Shown here: positions 13,508 through 16,215 of the stretch, one piece after another
Position numbering within the stretch: the first letter of the stretch is position 1
How the letters are laid out: each line of letters begins with the position of its first letter
Assembly (NCBI GenBank): GCA_903924005.1
Contig: CAIXZV010000547.1
Span: 1-16,215, forward strand
Source of the DNA: an uncultured Chloroflexota bacterium
GTDB lineage: Bacteria > Chloroflexota > Limnocylindria > Limnocylindrales > CSP1-4
Length of the DNA stretch: 16,215 bases
Direction: 5' to 3'
Position numbers and translations under genes: made by a program
Notes under the pieces: generated by a model
What the model saw: the letters and a program-made list of their open reading frames with translations, nothing else
Database searches by the model: none
What the model was told of the DNA's origin: nothing

Positions 13508-14539
13508 ATGACAACCCCTGTGCCGGTGCCGTTCGCCAGCCCGCGCCCCCACGTGAACCGCGTGGGCGTCATCCGCCGCGCCCTCCGACGGGAGCTGCTT
13601 CGGCTTCGCGAACCACACCGGATCGCCGCGATGGCCATCCTGGTGGTCATCTTTGCCGTGCTGCTGGCCGCCATGGCCGCCCGCGCAGACACCGCGGGCG
13701 CCGATGCTCGTGCGTACTGGGCAGCCGTGCGGATCTGGCTTGACGGCGGCGATCCCTACCACCCCACGGGGCCGTTCCTGCCCTACGTCTACGCGCCGTG
13801 GATGCTGCCGTTCTTCATCCCGTGGGCGATCCTCCCCTGGGACGCCGCCTGGTTTGTCTGGCGCGGAGCGGCCATCCTGCTGCTGCTCTGGACCATCCGC
13901 TGGGCGTATGCCCGCAGACCGCTCGCCACAGCGCTGGTCCTCCTGGTGCTGGCAATCCCCATTGGGACAAACCTCGACACCGGTAACGTGAACCTCTTGC
14001 TCGCCGTGGCCCTGTTTGGCGCGCAGTTTGGTCACGGCAGACTGGGCGGGCTCATCTGGGGCCTTGCTACCTGGATGAAGTGGGTCCCGGCGCCGCTGTG
14101 GATACTGCTGCCGCCTCGCGCCCGCGGCTGGGGGCTGATCGTGCTGGCGTGCTCCGGGCTGCTGTCGCTGGTGATGCTGCCGCTCACCATCGTGCAGCTC
14201 CAGGCGCTGTTTGGGTTTGGCCCCCGGCCGGTTCGCGCCGACTTCCTGATCTTCGCCTGGGCTGCGGTGCCGTGGTGGTGGCGTCATGAGCACCCGTTTG
14301 CGTTTCTCTCGCCACGAGCGTGGGCTGTGGCTGGGCGGCGTGTCGGGGGGCGGGCGGCCTCATGGGCACGATCGTTCCGCGCGGCGCCCGGCCCAACGAG
14401 CCGACGAGCGGTCGCACGGCTGCGGATCTGGGTGGCACGCTTTGTGGGGCTCCACGAAGCGCAGCCCGCGCCGTGGCAACGACACCGCGCGAGGGATCGG
14501 ACCCCCGGTCACCGAGACGCAGCAGAGATCGGCGACTAG
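13508..14539 (+). CDS. GT87-family-like membrane glycosyltransferase, 343 aa
   Basis: The protein has a cytoplasmic N-terminus, a first membrane helix at about 40-58, then GADARAYWAAVRIWLDGGDPYHP (split here: GADARAYW at 65-71, GGDPYHP at 80-86), which resembles the first periplasmic loop of GT87/DUF2029 enzymes with its acidic residue before an aromatic. Later helices include TGNVNLLLAVALFGAQ (158-173) and GLATWMKWVPAPLW (185-198), also typical. Such enzymes move a sugar, often mannose, from a polyprenyl carrier to a lipid or glycan; the target here is unknown. From about residue 270 the sequence turns Arg/Ala-rich without helices, and the protein is shorter than the ~400 residues usual for the family, so a frameshift or a divergent C-terminus is possible. 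It ends one base from the convergent amidotransferase gene. Confidence 0.72.
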   Translation: MTTPVPVPFASPRPHVNRVGVIRRALRRELLRLREPHRIAAMAILVVIFAVLLAAMAARADTAGADARAYWAAVRIWLDGGDPYHPTGPFLPYVYAPWMLPFFIPWAILPWDAAWFVWRGAAILLLLWTIRWAYARRPLATALVLLVLAIPIGTNLDTGNVNLLLAVALFGAQFGHGRLGGLIWGLATWMKWVPAPLWILLPPRARGWGLIVLACSGLLSLVMLPLTIVQLQALFGFGPRPVRADFLIFAWAAVPWWWRHEHPFAFLSPRAWAVAGRRVGGRAASWARSFRAAPGPTSRRAVARLRIWVARFVGLHEAQPAPWQRHRARDRTPGHRDAAEIGD

Positions 14540-14540
14540 C

Positions 14541-15266
14541 TCAGGCGCGTCGGCTCGCCTCGGTGGGCCGCCCGGCCTGGTCCAGAGCAATCGTCGCGTG
14601 CAGCCGGACTAGCGCCTTGTCGGTGGCGCCCTTCGCGGCGTACTTGAACAGCGAGCGGTCCACGGAGTAGATGGCCGTGGACGCCAGGCCAATCGAGCCC
14701 AGCCGGTACGTGAACACCGGGTTCTCCGGGTTGCCCGCATAGTGGTGGCAGGAGCCGCCCGCGGCGATCACCGCAAGGTTTGCCTCGCCGCCAAACGCGT
14801 CGTGCAGGGCGCCCAGCAGGTGGCCAACGGGCTCCGTGTCGGACCAGGCGTCCTCAAGCCAGCGCTGGCCAACCTCGCTGTCGGCCCGGCCCTGGATGCG
14901 GCCCTGCGCGCGGTACTTGGCGCGGGCGGGTTTGTAGTCCAGCAGGTCACCGTTGTGGCTGAACGCAAAGCGCCCGGCCGGGTCCAGGAACGGCTGCGTG
15001 TCCGGCAGCTGCAGCGTGGACAGCCGCGACGGGCGCCGCAGGTGGACCAGCAGCGAGGTGGTCTCGATGGCCCCAATCGACTCCAGGCGGGGGTCGTCGC
15101 GGAAGCGGCCGATATCGCGGTGGCCTGCGAGCGAACCGTCCGGGGTCAGCCAGACCGCACCCCAGCCAAAGCGGGCGCTCCCCCACTCCTCCATGCGCTC
15201 GGCCAGCGGCCAGAGCTCGGCAAGGCGGAACGGCGTGGCAGCACGGGCAATGAATTGTTCGCACAT
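14541..15266 (-). CDS. Class II glutamine amidotransferase-like protein, 241 aa
   Basis: The protein begins MCEQF, so Cys2 would become the N-terminal nucleophile after removal of Met. Other class II features are GWGAVWL (34-40), LLVHLRRPS (72-80, the LAHVR-like motif), FSHNGDLLDY (102-111) with Asn105-Gly106 for the oxyanion hole, and DSEVGQRWLED (129-139). The layout is that of stand-alone YafJ/GATase_4 proteins, which carry only the glutaminase domain; no synthetase partner is seen nearby and the physiological role is unknown. The ATG at 15266 is 9 bases after TATGAT, indicating a leaderless transcript. The stop lies one base from the stop of the convergent GT87-like gene. Confidence 0.85.
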   Translation of the reverse strand: MCEQFIARAATPFRLAELWPLAERMEEWGSARFGWGAVWLTPDGSLAGHRDIGRFRDDPRLESIGAIETTSLLVHLRRPSRLSTLQLPDTQPFLDPAGRFAFSHNGDLLDYKPARAKYRAQGRIQGRADSEVGQRWLEDAWSDTEPVGHLLGALHDAFGGEANLAVIAAGGSCHHYAGNPENPVFTYRLGSIGLASTAIYSVDRSLFKYAAKGATDKALVRLHATIALDQAGRPTEASRRA

Positions 15267-15275
15267 AGGCCCCGG

Positions 15276-15281
15276 ATCATA
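15276..15281 (-). promoter_or_regulatory. Putative -10 element of the amidotransferase gene (TATGAT)
   Basis: TATGAT read leftwards lies exactly 9 bases before the ATG, with no ribosome-binding site in between. It is a near-consensus -10 and supports a leaderless mRNA. Confidence 0.6.
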
Positions 15282-15308
15282 GACGGCTCAGGCCACCCCG
15301 GCTGCCCC

Positions 15309-15371
15309 GGGAATCGCGACGACGCCGCCGGGAATCGCGACGACGCCGCCGGGAATCACAACGACGCCGCG
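15309..15371. repeat. 21-bp tandem repeat, three units
   Basis: Units begin GGGAATCGCGACGACGCC and lie at 15309-15329, 15330-15350 and 15351-15371. The first two are identical; the third has a few changes. The second half of the third unit forms the left arm of the hairpin at 15361-15389. Confidence 0.85.
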
Positions 15372-15389
15372 AGGGGTCCGCGGCGTCGT
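15361..15389 (-). terminator. Strong 11-bp hairpin downstream of the membrane-protein pair
   Basis: ACGACGCCGCG (15361-15371) and CGCGGCGTCGT (15379-15389) form a perfect 11-bp stem with a 7-base loop. Read leftwards it is followed by TGTGATT, a weak T-rich stretch. It lies between the stop of the 209-aa gene and the promoter of the amidotransferase gene, the right place for a terminator. Confidence 0.5.
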
Positions 15390-15412
15390 CGGGGGGCGCA
15401 CCAGGGTGAGAA

Positions 15413-15451
15413 GCGGGCCGACCGTCCTCCAGGACTCCTCGGCCGGCCCGC
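15413..15451 (-). terminator. Nested hairpin just after the 209-aa gene
   Basis: GCGGGCC (15413-15419) pairs with GGCCCGC (15445-15451), and GTCC/GGAC forms an inner stem. Read leftwards it starts 16 bases after the stop codon and is followed by TTCTC. Probably the first of two terminators for this operon. Confidence 0.45.
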
Positions 15452-15467
15452 GGCAGTGTTCGGGAGG

Positions 15468-16097
15468 TCAGGCCTCAGCCAGCGCCGAGGCGTCGCCCGC
15501 TTCAGGCGAGCCAAGCTTGAGCAGGAACCGGACAAACACGAGGCCGCCGGTCACCGCGAACAGCCCAAGCGTGACCCACAGGATGGGCCGCGCGAGGCCG
15601 AGGTTCGAGGTTGAGATGAGCGCCGTGGACCAGTCGCCCAGACCCTGATCGGCAGCTTCCATGCCGTACATCTGGGGAACGATGTACAGCGCGGATGCGA
15701 TCACCAGCAGGATGCTCTGGATCTGGAAGTCCTTCGCGTTGTCGTCCGGGTCGCGGAGCAACTTGATCAGCGTGGCCCAGAAGAGGACCAGCGTGGCGAT
15801 CGGCGCGGTGATCCCCAGGCCGTCCCCGCGGAGGTAGACGTTGGGGAAGAGGAACACCACCGATAGGCACAGCGTGACCACCAGGAGCGCGTCCCGGGTG
15901 AGGACGTAGGACAGCCACCAGACGTCGCCGCCGAAGCGGAGCGTCAGCTTCTGCAGGAACCGCAGCACGTACGGCCGGGCGAAGTGCAGCGAGAGGGTGA
16001 AGGCCCAGATGATGGGCAGGACCGCCGCGACCGACAGCACCATCCACGATGAGCCGCCATTGGTGATCGCAGTTGCGAGATCGTCTCCAGTCAGCAT
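15468..16097 (-). CDS. Membrane protein of unknown function, five predicted helices, 209 aa
   Basis: I do not recognise the family. Hydrophobic segments lie at about 17-40, 68-90, 94-114, 125-146 and 168-194. Conserved-looking features are the loop RPYVLRFLQKLTLRFGGD after helix 1, LFPNVYLRGDGLG between helices 2 and 3, and the acidic LLRDPDDNAKDFQ between 3 and 4. The C-terminus is short and acidic (GDASALAEA). There are no haem-binding or metal-binding clusters that would point to a respiratory subunit, although the general shape would suit one. The ATG at 16097 has AGGAG 6 bases upstream, and the preceding gene's stop is 10 bases away, so the two form an operon and probably a complex. Two hairpins follow the stop. 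Confidence 0.8.
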   Translation of the reverse strand: MLTGDDLATAITNGGSSWMVLSVAAVLPIIWAFTLSLHFARPYVLRFLQKLTLRFGGDVWWLSYVLTRDALLVVTLCLSVVFLFPNVYLRGDGLGITAPIATLVLFWATLIKLLRDPDDNAKDFQIQSILLVIASALYIVPQMYGMEAADQGLGDWSTALISTSNLGLARPILWVTLGLFAVTGGLVFVRFLLKLGSPEAGDASALAEA

Positions 16098-16107
16098 CGG
16101 GTTCTCC

Positions 16108-16215
16108 TCACGCGGCCTTCGGGTGGCGCATCGACAGCCGGAGGTTGTAGCCCACGGCGAACAGCCCCATCAGGCCCGTAACGGCGCCGGAGAGGTAGCA
16201 GAGCGGCAGGGCCAG
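16108..16215 (-). CDS. C-terminal end of a membrane protein, cut by window edge
   Basis: Only the last 35 residues are visible. They read as a membrane helix (LPLCYLSGAVTGLMGLFAVG) followed by a short basic tail (YNLRLSMRHPKAA) and a TGA stop. The gene extends beyond the window and lies 10 bases before the 209-aa membrane protein gene in the same direction. The family cannot be told from this fragment. Confidence 0.7.
   Translation of the reverse strand: MALPLCYLSGAVTGLMGLFAVGYNLRLSMRHPKAA

Overview
The window is a piece of a GC-rich bacterial chromosome with tightly packed genes and short intergenic gaps. Many genes seem to start right at the transcription start: a -10 hexamer of the TAnnnT type lies 6-9 bases before the start codon, with no Shine-Dalgarno sequence. 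Gene content and protein style (GC-rich, Ala/Arg-rich, cyanophycin genes, AzlCD, GT87-like membrane protein) would suit a member of Chloroflexota or an actinobacterium-like lineage. This placement is an inference and was not tested by any search.

Left part (1-5075). A DegV-family gene, cut by the window edge, runs leftwards. Divergent from it are an MFS exporter and, 6 bases after it, a gamma-glutamyltransferase-family (Ntn-hydrolase) protein. Then comes a likely operon: a small zinc-ribbon-like protein with a TTG start and a structured leader, followed by azlC and azlD, a branched-chain amino-acid exporter pair that overlaps by 4 bases.

Middle (5076-8839). A convergent gap holds two related 35-nt hairpins in inverted orientation. 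Next is a leftward M20 peptidase (carboxypeptidase G2 type) and RidA pair, overlapping by ATGA. Divergent from them is a 566-residue CphA-like protein that has the N-terminal and Mur-ligase domains of cyanophycin synthetase but no ATP-grasp domain. The divergent gap carries a 12-bp tandem repeat between two leaderless promoters.

Cyanophycin core (8840-13182). A complete cyanophycin synthetase (cphA, 963 aa) and a cyanophycinase (cphB, 278 aa, with its catalytic Ser, His and Glu) lie in the same leftward orientation, cphB upstream. Between them are 382 bases with two unexpected structures. One is a decayed second copy of the cphB 3' end. The other is a 164-bp dyad-symmetric array of four 17-bp palindromes spaced 42, 63 and 42 bp apart, all multiples of 21 bp (two helical turns). 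Together the genes suggest synthesis and breakdown of an aspartate/arginine storage polymer. A second Mur-type ligase of unknown substrate sits beside them, with peptidases and amino-acid exporters nearby.

Right part (13183-16215). A GT87-like membrane glycosyltransferase runs rightwards and meets, one base apart, a leftward class II glutamine amidotransferase-like protein. Beyond a 21-bp tandem repeat and two terminator-like hairpins, a leftward pair of membrane proteins of unknown family runs out of the window. No rRNA, tRNA, insertion sequence or CRISPR array was seen.
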